This document shows, one piece after another, positions 42,659-50,782 of a stretch of 64,000 nt of DNA (positions are counted from its first letter, which is position 1; every line of letters begins with the position of its first letter). The stretch is from Halobellus sp. MBLA0158. GTDB taxonomy: Archaea; Halobacteriota; Halobacteria; Halobacteriales; Haloferacaceae. The notes beneath the pieces were generated by a model, which saw only the letters and a list, made by a program, of their open reading frames with translations, was not told the DNA's origin and made no database searches. A program made the translations under genes and the position numbers. The stretch lies in contig NZ_JBGNYA010000001.1 in assembly GCF_041477585.1 (NCBI RefSeq), positions 744,001-808,000 of the forward strand, in the 5' to 3' direction.

Positions 42659-43258
42659 GTGAACCCGAGCAGCGTCGACTCGATCGTCGACCTGATCTAC
42701 GGGCTGCTGATCGCGGTTTCGGTCGTCTTGATCGTCGTCGCCGGCAACGTCGTCGGGCTGGCGTTCGGGTTCGGGGTGCTCCTCTCGTACGTCCTGCACG
42801 TGGTCTGGAAGATGGCCCGCTTTGACCCCAACTGGATGACGACCGCAGTCGAAGAGACGGTCAACGAGACCGTCGAGCAAACGGTCGACGAAACCGTCGA
42901 AAAGACCGTCGACGAGACGGTCGAGCGAACGGTCGGCGAGACCGTCGACGAAACCGTCGAAGAGAAAATCAGCGAGACGGTGGAGACGACAGTCGGTGAG
43001 ACGGTGGAAAAAACCGTCGACGAAACCGTCGAGAAAACCGTCGAAGAGACTGTCGGCGAGAGCGTGGAAAAGGCGGTCGACGAAACCGTCGAAGAGACGG
43101 TAGAGCAGACGGTCGGCGAAACCGTCGAGGAGACCGTCGAAGAGAAGGTGAGCGAGAAAGTCGAAGCCACCCTGGACGAACAGCGCGCCGGTGAGCGCGC
43201 GGACGAGGCGGCGGACGAAGGCGCCGACGAAGACGACGATCCGGACGGGAATCGATGA
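42659..43258 (+). CDS. Membrane protein with 28 tandem V-x-x-T-type tetrad repeats
   Basis: A 199-residue protein. Two membrane helices occupy about residues 7-28 and 31-51. After a WKMARFDPNWMTTA link, residues 64-175 consist of 28 consecutive four-residue units dominated by VEET, VDET, VEKT and VGET, ending in a short acidic tail. The coding DNA is a matching 12-nt repeat series. The GTG at 42659 starts the chain. The last codons overlap the Pit transporter start as ATGA. No family recognised for the repeat; a long stiff helical rod on the membrane is inferred. Confidence 0.7.
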   Translation: MNPSSVDSIVDLIYGLLIAVSVVLIVVAGNVVGLAFGFGVLLSYVLHVVWKMARFDPNWMTTAVEETVNETVEQTVDETVEKTVDETVERTVGETVDETVEEKISETVETTVGETVEKTVDETVEKTVEETVGESVEKAVDETVEETVEQTVGETVEETVEEKVSEKVEATLDEQRAGERADEAADEGADEDDDPDGNR

Positions 43259-44433
43259 TCAGCCCCCTCCTCGTCGTCGGGATCCTCGTCGCGATGTTCG
43301 TCGCCTACAACATCGGCGGCTCGACCACGGGACCGGCGTTCGGGCCGGCCGTCGGCGCTGACGCCATCTCCAAGCCCGTCGCCGCGGCCCTGATGGGCGT
43401 GTTCTTCTTTCTCGGCGCCTGGACGCTCGGCCGCAACGTCGTGACGAAACTCGGCAGCGAGCTGGTCGTCGACACCGGCGTCTTCACCCTCGAAGCCTCG
43501 ATTGCGGTGCTGTTCTTCATCGGCATCGCCCTGCTCGTCGGCAACGTCTTCGGCGTGCCGGCCTCGACCTCGATGACCGCCGTGGGCGCCATCGCCGGGC
43601 TGGGGTTAGCCGGCGGGGTGCTGGACCTCGCCGTGATGGGTGAGATCGTCATCTGGTGGGTCGTCTCCCCGATCATCGGCTTCTGGGTCTCGCTGATCAT
43701 CGGCCGGTACTTCTACGCGCGGCTGAACCGGATGGTCGCGATGGAGCGCAGCACGGGACCGCTGTTCGACGTCGATCGGTCGGGGGCGGTCCCGATCCCG
43801 CGCGTCCACCGGACGACCAACCGTCGGGAACTGGCCGGGACGGCCACCGTTGTCGCGATCGGCTGTCTGATGGCCTTCTCTTCGGGCACCTCGAACATCG
43901 CCAACGCGGTCGCGCCGCTGGTCGGCAGCGGCGAACTCGCGATGGATCCGGCGATCGTCTTCGGCGGCATCGCCGTCGCCGTCGGCGCGTTCACCATCGC
44001 CCGACGGACGCTGGAGACGATGGGCAGCGACATCACCGAACTGCCCCTGACGGCGGCCATCGTGGTCGCCTCGGTCTCCTCGACGCTCGTGGTCTTCCTC
44101 TCGGCGCTCGGCATCCCCGCGAGCTTCGTCATCATCGCGACGATGTCCATCGTGGGACTGGGCTGGGGCCGGGCGACCCGGCCGATGACCGCCTCCGAGT
44201 TCGTCACCGGCGAGGAGAGCGCCCCAGTCACGGTCGACGCCTTGGCGGCCGACGAGGAGGGCGAGTCGCTCCCCCCGATCGGCGCGGAGGACGCGGCGGA
44301 CATCCCCAGTCCGGGGGCGCTGTTCAATCCGGTGACGACCGCCAGAGTCGTCCTGATGCAGAACGTCGTGCCGGCGATCGCGACGATCGGTGCCTATCTC
44401 ACCTTCCGGTTCGTTCCGGTGTTCGGAATCTGA
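43255..44433 (+). CDS. Inorganic phosphate transporter, Pit family
   Basis: A 392-residue membrane protein with about ten helices. The two Pit signatures are recognisable as AYNIGGSTTGPAFGPAVGA near the N-terminus and FSSGTSNIANAVAPLVG in the second half (GANDxANA-like), with GTVFGVPASTSMTAVGAI-type helix ends. It is shorter than bacterial PitA and of the archaeal type. It overlaps the tetrad-repeat gene by 4 nt, so the two are coupled and may work together. Confidence 0.85.
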   Translation: MISPLLVVGILVAMFVAYNIGGSTTGPAFGPAVGADAISKPVAAALMGVFFFLGAWTLGRNVVTKLGSELVVDTGVFTLEASIAVLFFIGIALLVGNVFGVPASTSMTAVGAIAGLGLAGGVLDLAVMGEIVIWWVVSPIIGFWVSLIIGRYFYARLNRMVAMERSTGPLFDVDRSGAVPIPRVHRTTNRRELAGTATVVAIGCLMAFSSGTSNIANAVAPLVGSGELAMDPAIVFGGIAVAVGAFTIARRTLETMGSDITELPLTAAIVVASVSSTLVVFLSALGIPASFVIIATMSIVGLGWGRATRPMTASEFVTGEESAPVTVDALAADEEGESLPPIGAEDAADIPSPGALFNPVTTARVVLMQNVVPAIATIGAYLTFRFVPVFGI

Positions 44434-44543
44434 GTGGCCGGCCGACCCGATAGCGTTCGTCGCGCACACGCGCGCAGTCGTCCGATTTTCTTCGATTCCA
44501 CGCCACGAAAGGTTTAGGCCGACCCCTCGCTTAGCGGCCTCCA

Positions 44544-47072
44544 ATGAGCCAGGGCCCGGAACTCATCATCACCGAGAAGGACAACGCCGCTCGGCGGATC
44601 GCGGACATCCTGAGCGGCGGGTCCGCCGAGGCCGACCGCCTCAACGGCGTCAACGTCTACAAGTGGGGCGGCAAGCGCTGCATCGGCCTCTCCGGCCACG
44701 TCGTCGGCGTCGACTTCCCGCCGGAGTACAACGACTGGCGCGACGTCGAGCCGGTCGAACTGATCGACGCGCCGATCGACAAGCACCCGACCCAGGAGAA
44801 CATCGTCGCGGCGCTCCGCCGGCTCGCCCGCCGCGCCGGCAGCGTCGTGATCGCGACCGACTACGACCGCGAGGGCGAGCTCATCGGCAAGGAGGCCTAC
44901 GAGCTGGTCCGGGAGGTCAACGAGGAGGTCCCAGTCGACCGCGTCCGCTTCTCGTCGATCACCGAAAACGAGGTCCAGGAGGCGTTCGCGAACCCCGACG
45001 AGCTCGACTTCGACCTCGCGGCCGCGGGCGAGGCCCGCCAGATCGTCGACCTCGTGTGGGGCGCGGCGCTCACCCGCTACCTCTCGCTTTCGGCCCGACA
45101 GCTCGGCGACGACTTCATCTCCGTCGGCCGGGTCCAGGGGCCGACGCTGAAGCTCATCGTCGACCGCGAACGCGAGATCGAGGCGTTCGACCCCGAGGAC
45201 TACTGGGAGCTGTTCGCCGACCTCGAGAAGGACGAGGGGAGCGACGGCGCCTTCGAGGCGCAGTACTTCTACCTTGACGAGGACGGAAACGAGGCCGAGC
45301 GCGTCTGGGACGAAGCCGCCGCCGAGGCCGCCTACGAGACCCTGGAGTCGGCGTCGACGGCGACGGTCGAGTCGGTCCGCCGGCGCACCCGGACCGACGA
45401 CCCGCCGGCGCCGTTCAACACCACCCAGTTCATCCGCGCGGCGGGCTCGCTCGGCTACTCCGCCCAGCGCGCGATGAGCATCGCCGAGGACCTCTACACC
45501 GCCGGCTACGTCACCTATCCCCGGACGGACAACACGGTCTACCCGGACGACCTGGACCCCCGCGAACTGCTCGATTCCTTCACCGGCACCCGGACCTTCG
45601 GCGACGACGCCGACTCCCTCCTGGAACAGGAGTCGATCGAGCCCACCGCGGGCGACGAGGAGACGACAGACCACCCGCCGATCCACCCGACGGGCGAACT
45701 GCCGGGCCGGTCGGACCTCACGGAGGACGAGTGGGAGGTCTACGAGCTCGTCGTCCGGCGGTTCTTCGCGACCGTCGCCGAGCCGGCCACCTGGGAGCAC
45801 CTCCGGGTCGTCGCCGCCGTCGGGGGCGACGAGGACGAACTCTCGCTGAAGGCCAACGGCAAGCGCCTCCTGGAGCCGGGCTACCACGCGGTCTACCCCT
45901 ACTCCAACGCCAGCGAGTCGTTCGTTCCCGACGTGACCGAGGGCGAGGAGCTGGCCGTCACCGACACCGCGTTCGAGGCGAAGCAGACCCAGCCGCCGCG
46001 GCGCTACGGCCAGTCGCGGCTCATCGAGACGATGGAGCAGATGGGCATCGGGACGAAGGCCACCCGCCACGACGTCATCCAGAAGCTCTACGACCGGGGC
46101 TACATCGAGAGCGACCCGCCGCGGCCGACCCGCCTCGCGCGCGCCGTCGTCGAGGCCGCCGAGGAGTTCGCCGACCGGATCGTGAGCGAGGAGATGACCG
46201 CCCAGCTGGAGCAGGATATGCAGGCCATCGCCCGCGGCGAGGCCAGCCTGGAGGAGGTGACCGCCGAGTCCCGGGAGATGCTCGACGCCGTCTTCGAGGG
46301 GCTGATGGAGTCCGGCGAGGAAGTGGGAAAACACCTCCAGGAGTCGCTGAAGGCCGACAAAACCGTGGGAGAATGCCCCGAGTGCGGCGGCGACCTCGTG
46401 ATCAGAAAGAGCCGGCGCGGCTCGTACTTCATCGGCTGTGACTCCTACCCCGACTGCGAGAACACGCTGCCGCTGCCCTCGACGGGCAAGCCCCTGCTGC
46501 TCGAAGAGACCTGCGAGGACCACGGCCTCCACCACGTCAAGATGCTGGCCGGTCGGAAGACGTTCGTCCACGGCTGTCCGCTCTGCAAGGCCGAGGAGGC
46601 CGACGAACAGGAGGATCTGGTGATCGGGCCGTGTCCGGACTGTGGCGAAGAACACGGGGGCGAACTCGCGATCAAGCGCCTCCGCTCGGGCTCGCGGCTC
46701 GTCGGCTGTACGCGCTATCCCGACTGCGATTACTCGCTTCCCCTCCCCCGCCGCGGCGACGTCGAGGTGACGGACGCGACCTGCGAGGAACACGGCCTCC
46801 CGGAGCTCCGGATCGTCTACGAGGACGACAGCGAGCCCTGGGAACTCGGCTGTCCGATCTGCAACTACCGCGAGTACCAGGCCGAACAGAGCGAAAGCGG
46901 CACCGACCTAGAGAGCGTCAGCGGCATCGGCTCGAAGACGGCGGAGAAACTGAAGGACGCGGGCGTCGAGGACGTCGACTCGCTGAAGTCCGCCGAGCCC
47001 GACGCCCTCGCCGAGCGGGTCGACGGCGTCGGCCCCGACACCGTGCGGAAGTGGCAGGCCGACGCGGACTGA
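44544..47072 (+). CDS. topA: DNA topoisomerase I (type IA) with zinc ribbons and C-terminal HhH
   Basis: An 842-residue type IA topoisomerase. The TOPRIM domain (LIITEKDNAARRIADIL; ATDYDREGELIG) is followed by GYVTYPRTDNT with the nucleophilic Tyr 325. Three zinc-binding units (CPECGGDL..., CPLCKAEE/CPDCGEEH..., CPICNYRE) follow, then a helix-hairpin-helix (VSGIGSKTAEKLKDAGVEDVDSLKSAEPD). It relaxes negative supercoils. Full length. Confidence 0.95.
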   Translation: MSQGPELIITEKDNAARRIADILSGGSAEADRLNGVNVYKWGGKRCIGLSGHVVGVDFPPEYNDWRDVEPVELIDAPIDKHPTQENIVAALRRLARRAGSVVIATDYDREGELIGKEAYELVREVNEEVPVDRVRFSSITENEVQEAFANPDELDFDLAAAGEARQIVDLVWGAALTRYLSLSARQLGDDFISVGRVQGPTLKLIVDREREIEAFDPEDYWELFADLEKDEGSDGAFEAQYFYLDEDGNEAERVWDEAAAEAAYETLESASTATVESVRRRTRTDDPPAPFNTTQFIRAAGSLGYSAQRAMSIAEDLYTAGYVTYPRTDNTVYPDDLDPRELLDSFTGTRTFGDDADSLLEQESIEPTAGDEETTDHPPIHPTGELPGRSDLTEDEWEVYELVVRRFFATVAEPATWEHLRVVAAVGGDEDELSLKANGKRLLEPGYHAVYPYSNASESFVPDVTEGEELAVTDTAFEAKQTQPPRRYGQSRLIETMEQMGIGTKATRHDVIQKLYDRGYIESDPPRPTRLARAVVEAAEEFADRIVSEEMTAQLEQDMQAIARGEASLEEVTAESREMLDAVFEGLMESGEEVGKHLQESLKADKTVGECPECGGDLVIRKSRRGSYFIGCDSYPDCENTLPLPSTGKPLLLEETCEDHGLHHVKMLAGRKTFVHGCPLCKAEEADEQEDLVIGPCPDCGEEHGGELAIKRLRSGSRLVGCTRYPDCDYSLPLPRRGDVEVTDATCEEHGLPELRIVYEDDSEPWELGCPICNYREYQAEQSESGTDLESVSGIGSKTAEKLKDAGVEDVDSLKSAEPDALAERVDGVGPDTVRKWQADAD

Positions 47073-47093
47073 CGGGGCCGTTCCGGCGTCGCC

Positions 47094-48134
47094 TCACTCC
47101 GCCTTCGGGAGCCGAACGACGAACACGCTCCCGCGGGGATCGTTGTCCTCGACCGCGACGTCGCCGCCGTAGCCGTCGATGAGCGTCTCCACGAGGTGGA
47201 GCCCGAGCCCCGCCCCGGAGCTCTTGATGCTCTTTTTGCCCTTCTGGAAGATCAGGTCGCGTTCGTCCTCGGGGATGCCAGGGCCGTTGTCGGCGACGCG
47301 CACGATCGCTTCTTCGTCGGTCGTCTCGCCGGACACCTCGACGACCGGGTCGTCGCTGTCGTTGTGCTGGACGGCGTTGTTCAGGAGGTTTCTGAACACC
47401 GACGCCAGCATATCGTTCGCCGTCACCTCGACGTCCGGGAGGTCCTCGACGACGAACTCCGCGTCCGGGTAGGACTCCCGGCGGAGCTCGACCTCCTGGT
47501 CGAGTATCGGCTCCAGCGCGACGGGATGGATGTCGACCTCGCCCTCGCCCACCACCGCCTCGGCGTAGTCGCGCGCGATCTCGGTGAGCTCGACGACGTG
47601 CTCGCCCGAGCGGATGATCCGCCGGAGGTGCTCGCGTCCCTCCTCGTCGAGGTGGGATTCCAGGAGCTCCGCCCACCCGAGGATCACGCTCATGTCGTTC
47701 CGGATGTCGTGGCGGACGATCCGGTTCAGCACTTCGAGCTCCTCCTCGCGCCGCTTCACGTCGGTGATGTCCACCGTGATCCCGACGACGCTGTAGTCTC
47801 CGCTGTCGTCCTGAATCGGGAAGTGCCGGGTCTGGGTCCACCGCACCGTCCCGTCCGGGCGGACGACCCGCGCCTCGTAGAACGCCTCGGACACCTCGTC
47901 CGCCGACGTCGCGACGCGCGATCGGACCATCTCCCGATCCTCGGGGTGGATCGTCTCGAACAGCCGCGTGACGTCCGATTCGACCTCCTCGGAGGGGATC
48001 CCCCAGATGTCCTCGAAGCCCGCGCTGATGTACTCGAACTCCCCGGGCTCGCCGACGATCCAGATCGACACCCCGTCGATGTGGTCGATCAGCGTCCGGA
48101 AGTCCGAACGCTGCTGGAGCGGCTGTTGATTCAT
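47094..48134 (-). CDS. PAS-domain sensor histidine kinase
   Basis: A 346-residue soluble kinase. One PAS fold lies at about residues 8-125 (GEFEYISAGFEDIWGIPSEEV; ARVVRPDGTVRWTQTRHFPI). The phosphoacceptor H-box is IVRHDIRNDMSVI (H142), and the ATPase domain carries the N box (NLLNNAVQHND), VADNGPGIPEDERDLIFQKG and GAGLGLHLV. No membrane segment, so it senses a cytoplasmic cue, as many haloarchaeal kinases do. No response regulator adjacent. Confidence 0.93.
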   Translation of the reverse strand: MNQQPLQQRSDFRTLIDHIDGVSIWIVGEPGEFEYISAGFEDIWGIPSEEVESDVTRLFETIHPEDREMVRSRVATSADEVSEAFYEARVVRPDGTVRWTQTRHFPIQDDSGDYSVVGITVDITDVKRREEELEVLNRIVRHDIRNDMSVILGWAELLESHLDEEGREHLRRIIRSGEHVVELTEIARDYAEAVVGEGEVDIHPVALEPILDQEVELRRESYPDAEFVVEDLPDVEVTANDMLASVFRNLLNNAVQHNDSDDPVVEVSGETTDEEAIVRVADNGPGIPEDERDLIFQKGKKSIKSSGAGLGLHLVETLIDGYGGDVAVEDNDPRGSVFVVRLPKAE

Positions 48135-48374
48135 ACACGATCTTGGGTCACCCGCGCAATAAGTCCTCTGTGAACGCCACCTCGAAACGCACAGTTTATC
48201 GCGGTTTCGATCCTGAAACGCGCGTTTTCGGTGCGGCTTCGCGTCCGTCCGCGGGTCTCTCGGACGCGCCGCGGGGATCCCGGGGCCATCGACGTCGAGC
48301 CGCGAACGGACGCGCGGCGCCGCTGTCGTTCGCGGACTGAAAGGGACTTTAGTCGCGAACCGTTCTGGTGACGT
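48135..48374. other. Intergenic region between kinase and MFS transporter
   Basis: It holds the kinase promoter region on the left and, on the right, the TATA-like TTTA at 48348-48351 that serves the upstream ORF. No gene seen in the middle. Confidence 0.4.
48348..48351 (+). promoter_or_regulatory. TATA-like element of the MFS leader transcript
   Basis: TTTA in GGACTTTAGTCG, 27 nt before the ATG at 48375, so transcription probably starts at that codon. Confidence 0.4.
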
Positions 48375-48446
48375 ATGTGTCCGGTTTCGCTGCCGTGTGG
48401 GTCTCCCGACCGGGGCTTCGACTCCGGAGGTGATCCCGACCGATGA
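48375..48446 (+). CDS. 23-residue upstream ORF overlapping the MFS start
   Basis: It begins MCPVSLPCGSPDRG and ends DPDR. Its TGA overlaps the MFS ATG as ATGA. Its last codons contain GGAGGTGATC (48426-48435), a near-perfect anti-16S match that would serve as Shine-Dalgarno for the transporter. Leaderless position supports translation. Confidence 0.45.
   Translation: MCPVSLPCGSPDRGFDSGGDPDR
48426..48435 (+). promoter_or_regulatory. Strong Shine-Dalgarno of the MFS gene
   Basis: GGAGGTGATC is complementary to the 16S rRNA 3' end, 7 nt before the ATG at 48443. Unusual in a set of mostly leaderless genes. Confidence 0.6.
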
Positions 48447-49747
48447 TCGGCGACACGGACGAGCGGGTGATCGCCCTCGGTCTCGCCCGGATGGCCGACG
48501 CCCTGGGGAACTCCTTTCTCATCATCGTGCTGCCCCTCTACATCGCCAGTGGACAGGTCTCGATCGACGCCCTCGTCGGCGGGGACCTCTTCGGGTTCGT
48601 CGTCGGCGAGGAGTTCCTGATCGGCTTCGTCCTCTCGCTGTTCGGCTTTCTCAACAGCTTCGGCCAGCCGTTCACCGGCCGCCTGTCGGACCGGACCGGC
48701 CGGCGCAAGGCGTTCGTCCTGTTCGGGCTGGTGCTCTTCGCGATCGGGAGCGTCGCCTACCCCTTCCTGAGCAACTACTGGGCGGTCCTGCTCGCGCGGG
48801 GCTTCCAGGGCGTCGGCGCGGCGTTCAGCGTCCCGGCGACGGTCGCGCTCGTCAACGACTACGCCCGCTCGGACCGCGAGCGCGGCGGCAACTTCGGCGT
48901 CTTCAACACCTTCCGGCTGATCGGGTTCGGCTTCGGGCCGATCGTCGCCGGAATCGTGATCCGGTTCGGCCCCTACGCGACGCCGTTCGGCGCGCTCTCC
49001 GGCTTCAACGCCGCGTTCGGCATCGCCGTGCTGGGCGCGGTCGTGAGCTTCCTGCTCGTCGCCGCGGTCGTCGACGACCCGCCCTCGGTCGACGCCGAGG
49101 CGGGCGAGGACCTCTCGATCCGGATCCTCGACCGCGGCGGCCCTCGTCTGCTCGATTCGGTGTTCGTCCTCGGCGTCGGCACCTTCTTCATGGCGGCCAC
49201 GATCGCGCTGTTCGCGCCGCTGGAGGCGCCGATCCGCGCCCGGCTCGACGAGGGGACGTTCCTCTTCAGCGTCCAGTTCGCCGCCGTCGTCATCGCGAAC
49301 GTGCTCCTCCAGATCCCCATCGGCAACGCCAGCGACGCCTACGGCCGGCGCCCGTTCCTGCTGGCGGGCTTCGTGCTCCTCGTGCCCTCGGTGTTCGCCC
49401 AGGGCGTGGTCACGACCCCGCTGACGATGCTGGGCGCGCGGCTGCTCCAGGGGGTCGCGGTCGCGCTCGTGTTCGCGCCGTCGCTCGCGCTCGCGGGCGA
49501 CCTCGCGGGCGAGGGCCAGTCCGGGAGCACGCTCTCGGTGCTGACGATGGCGTTCGGTCTCGGCGTCGCGGTCGGCCCGCTGGCCTCGGGGTTCCTCTAC
49601 AACCTCGGCGGCTTCGCGACGCCCTTCACCGTCGGCGCCGTCGCGGCGCTCGCGGCGCTCGTCCTCGTCTACTCGCAGGTCCGCGAGTCGCTGACTGACG
49701 ACCCCGGCGGCGGCGCCGGCCCGGCCGCGGCAGTCGCAGAAGAGTAG
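48443..49747 (+). CDS. Major facilitator superfamily transporter
   Basis: A 434-residue protein with 12 hydrophobic helices. It has GRLSDRTGRRKAFVLFG, the MFS loop 2-3 motif, and a weaker second copy GNASDAYGRRPFLLAG. GFLYNLGGFATPFTVGAVAAL ends the last helices. Drug/sugar-proton antiporter type; the substrate is not predictable. Translation is likely coupled to the upstream ORF. Confidence 0.9.
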   Translation: MIGDTDERVIALGLARMADALGNSFLIIVLPLYIASGQVSIDALVGGDLFGFVVGEEFLIGFVLSLFGFLNSFGQPFTGRLSDRTGRRKAFVLFGLVLFAIGSVAYPFLSNYWAVLLARGFQGVGAAFSVPATVALVNDYARSDRERGGNFGVFNTFRLIGFGFGPIVAGIVIRFGPYATPFGALSGFNAAFGIAVLGAVVSFLLVAAVVDDPPSVDAEAGEDLSIRILDRGGPRLLDSVFVLGVGTFFMAATIALFAPLEAPIRARLDEGTFLFSVQFAAVVIANVLLQIPIGNASDAYGRRPFLLAGFVLLVPSVFAQGVVTTPLTMLGARLLQGVAVALVFAPSLALAGDLAGEGQSGSTLSVLTMAFGLGVAVGPLASGFLYNLGGFATPFTVGAVAALAALVLVYSQVRESLTDDPGGGAGPAAAVAEE

Positions 49748-49771
49748 CGAGAGCGGGAACGCCGGAGCGGT

Positions 49772-50725
49772 TCACACCGCGATCTCGGTCTCGTGGGGCG
49801 ACGTCGAGAGCGCCTCACAGACGCGCTCTGCGGCGTCGAGGTCGGCGGCCTCCACGACGTTCTCCATCAGCACGGTCTCGGACGGAAAGAGGTGCTCGCC
49901 GAGGATCAGCCCGTGCTCGCGGGCGGTCGAGCCCGTCATCGTGAGGTAGACGCCGAGGCCGACGTCGGCGATGGCGGCCTCCTCCTCGCGCTCGTCGTCG
50001 GGGTACGCGAAGGTGACGCCCTCCAGGGGGCGCGTCCCGAGGACGGCCTCGACGAGCCGCTCGTACCGGGGCGAGATGCACAGCGGCCCCTCGTAGCCGG
50101 CGACGAACTCCCGGTCCAGGTCCGCGCCGGGCGGGAGGATCTCGGGGCGGGCCATCAGCGTGTGATAGACCGTGTCGCCGAGGCCGGAGACGACGCGGAC
50201 GTCGGTGTTCATCGGGTCGATCCGGGCGTTGACGTCGGCGATGGACTCCACGCCCTCGGGTTCGAGTTCGACCACCTCTTCGAGGACGAGGTCGGCGCTG
50301 TCGAAGCCCAGCGCGAACTCGTGGGTCCGGAGCGCGCGGAAGGGCTCCTCGCGGCCGACGAACTGGACCGGCACGCCCGCGACGTCGACCGTCAGGCTGT
50401 CGAAGACGATCCGCCGGGGCATCCCCTCCCGCTGGTCGCGGAGGAGCGTGTACTCGGGCGCGTAGTCGTCGTCGAGGTCCGAGTAGGTCGCGAGGCGCTG
50501 GTAGACGTCCGCGCCCGGCTCGGCGTTGCCCTTCGTGATCGCCTTCTCGTGGCGGAGCGTCGAGATGATCTCGTCGGCCACGTGCTCGGGGTCGCGGCCG
50601 TCGCCGGACTGCGCCCGGTCGCTCGGCTGGCGGGTCTCGCCGACGTCGGCGACGCGTTCGAGCACGGCTTCGAGCGGGCGGCCCTTGCGCGGGACGGCGA
50701 CGCGAATCGCCTCCGTCTGGGTCAT
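49772..50725 (-). CDS. Haloarchaeal protein with HisG-like periplasmic-binding fold
   Basis: A 317-residue protein. It opens IRVAVPRKGRPLEAVLERVAD, close to ATP-phosphoribosyltransferase (HisG) starts. RRIVFDSLTVDVAGVPVQFVGREEPFRALRTHEFALGFDSADLVLEE parallels the HisG second-lobe strand and GxxD-LV motif. The rest is diverged, and the canonical PRPP loop is not evident. Probably a HisG paralogue of unknown task. It follows the coiled-coil gene by 57 nt on the same strand. Confidence 0.6.
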   Translation of the reverse strand: MTQTEAIRVAVPRKGRPLEAVLERVADVGETRQPSDRAQSGDGRDPEHVADEIISTLRHEKAITKGNAEPGADVYQRLATYSDLDDDYAPEYTLLRDQREGMPRRIVFDSLTVDVAGVPVQFVGREEPFRALRTHEFALGFDSADLVLEEVVELEPEGVESIADVNARIDPMNTDVRVVSGLGDTVYHTLMARPEILPPGADLDREFVAGYEGPLCISPRYERLVEAVLGTRPLEGVTFAYPDDEREEEAAIADVGLGVYLTMTGSTAREHGLILGEHLFPSETVLMENVVEAADLDAAERVCEALSTSPHETEIAV

Positions 50726-50782
50726 TACCGGACCCACGAGTGGGCGCGCTAAACCGATTGCGCTTCGCGGTCTCTGCCTCAG

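Noticed and set aside
42840-43180. 12-nt tandem DNA repeats as a non-coding satellite
   Set aside because: They keep one reading frame that encodes the tetrad array and continue from two membrane helices, so they are coding.
44514-46793. 759-codon minus-strand frame opposite topA
   Set aside because: Antisense to a gene with complete catalytic motifs; no independent signal.
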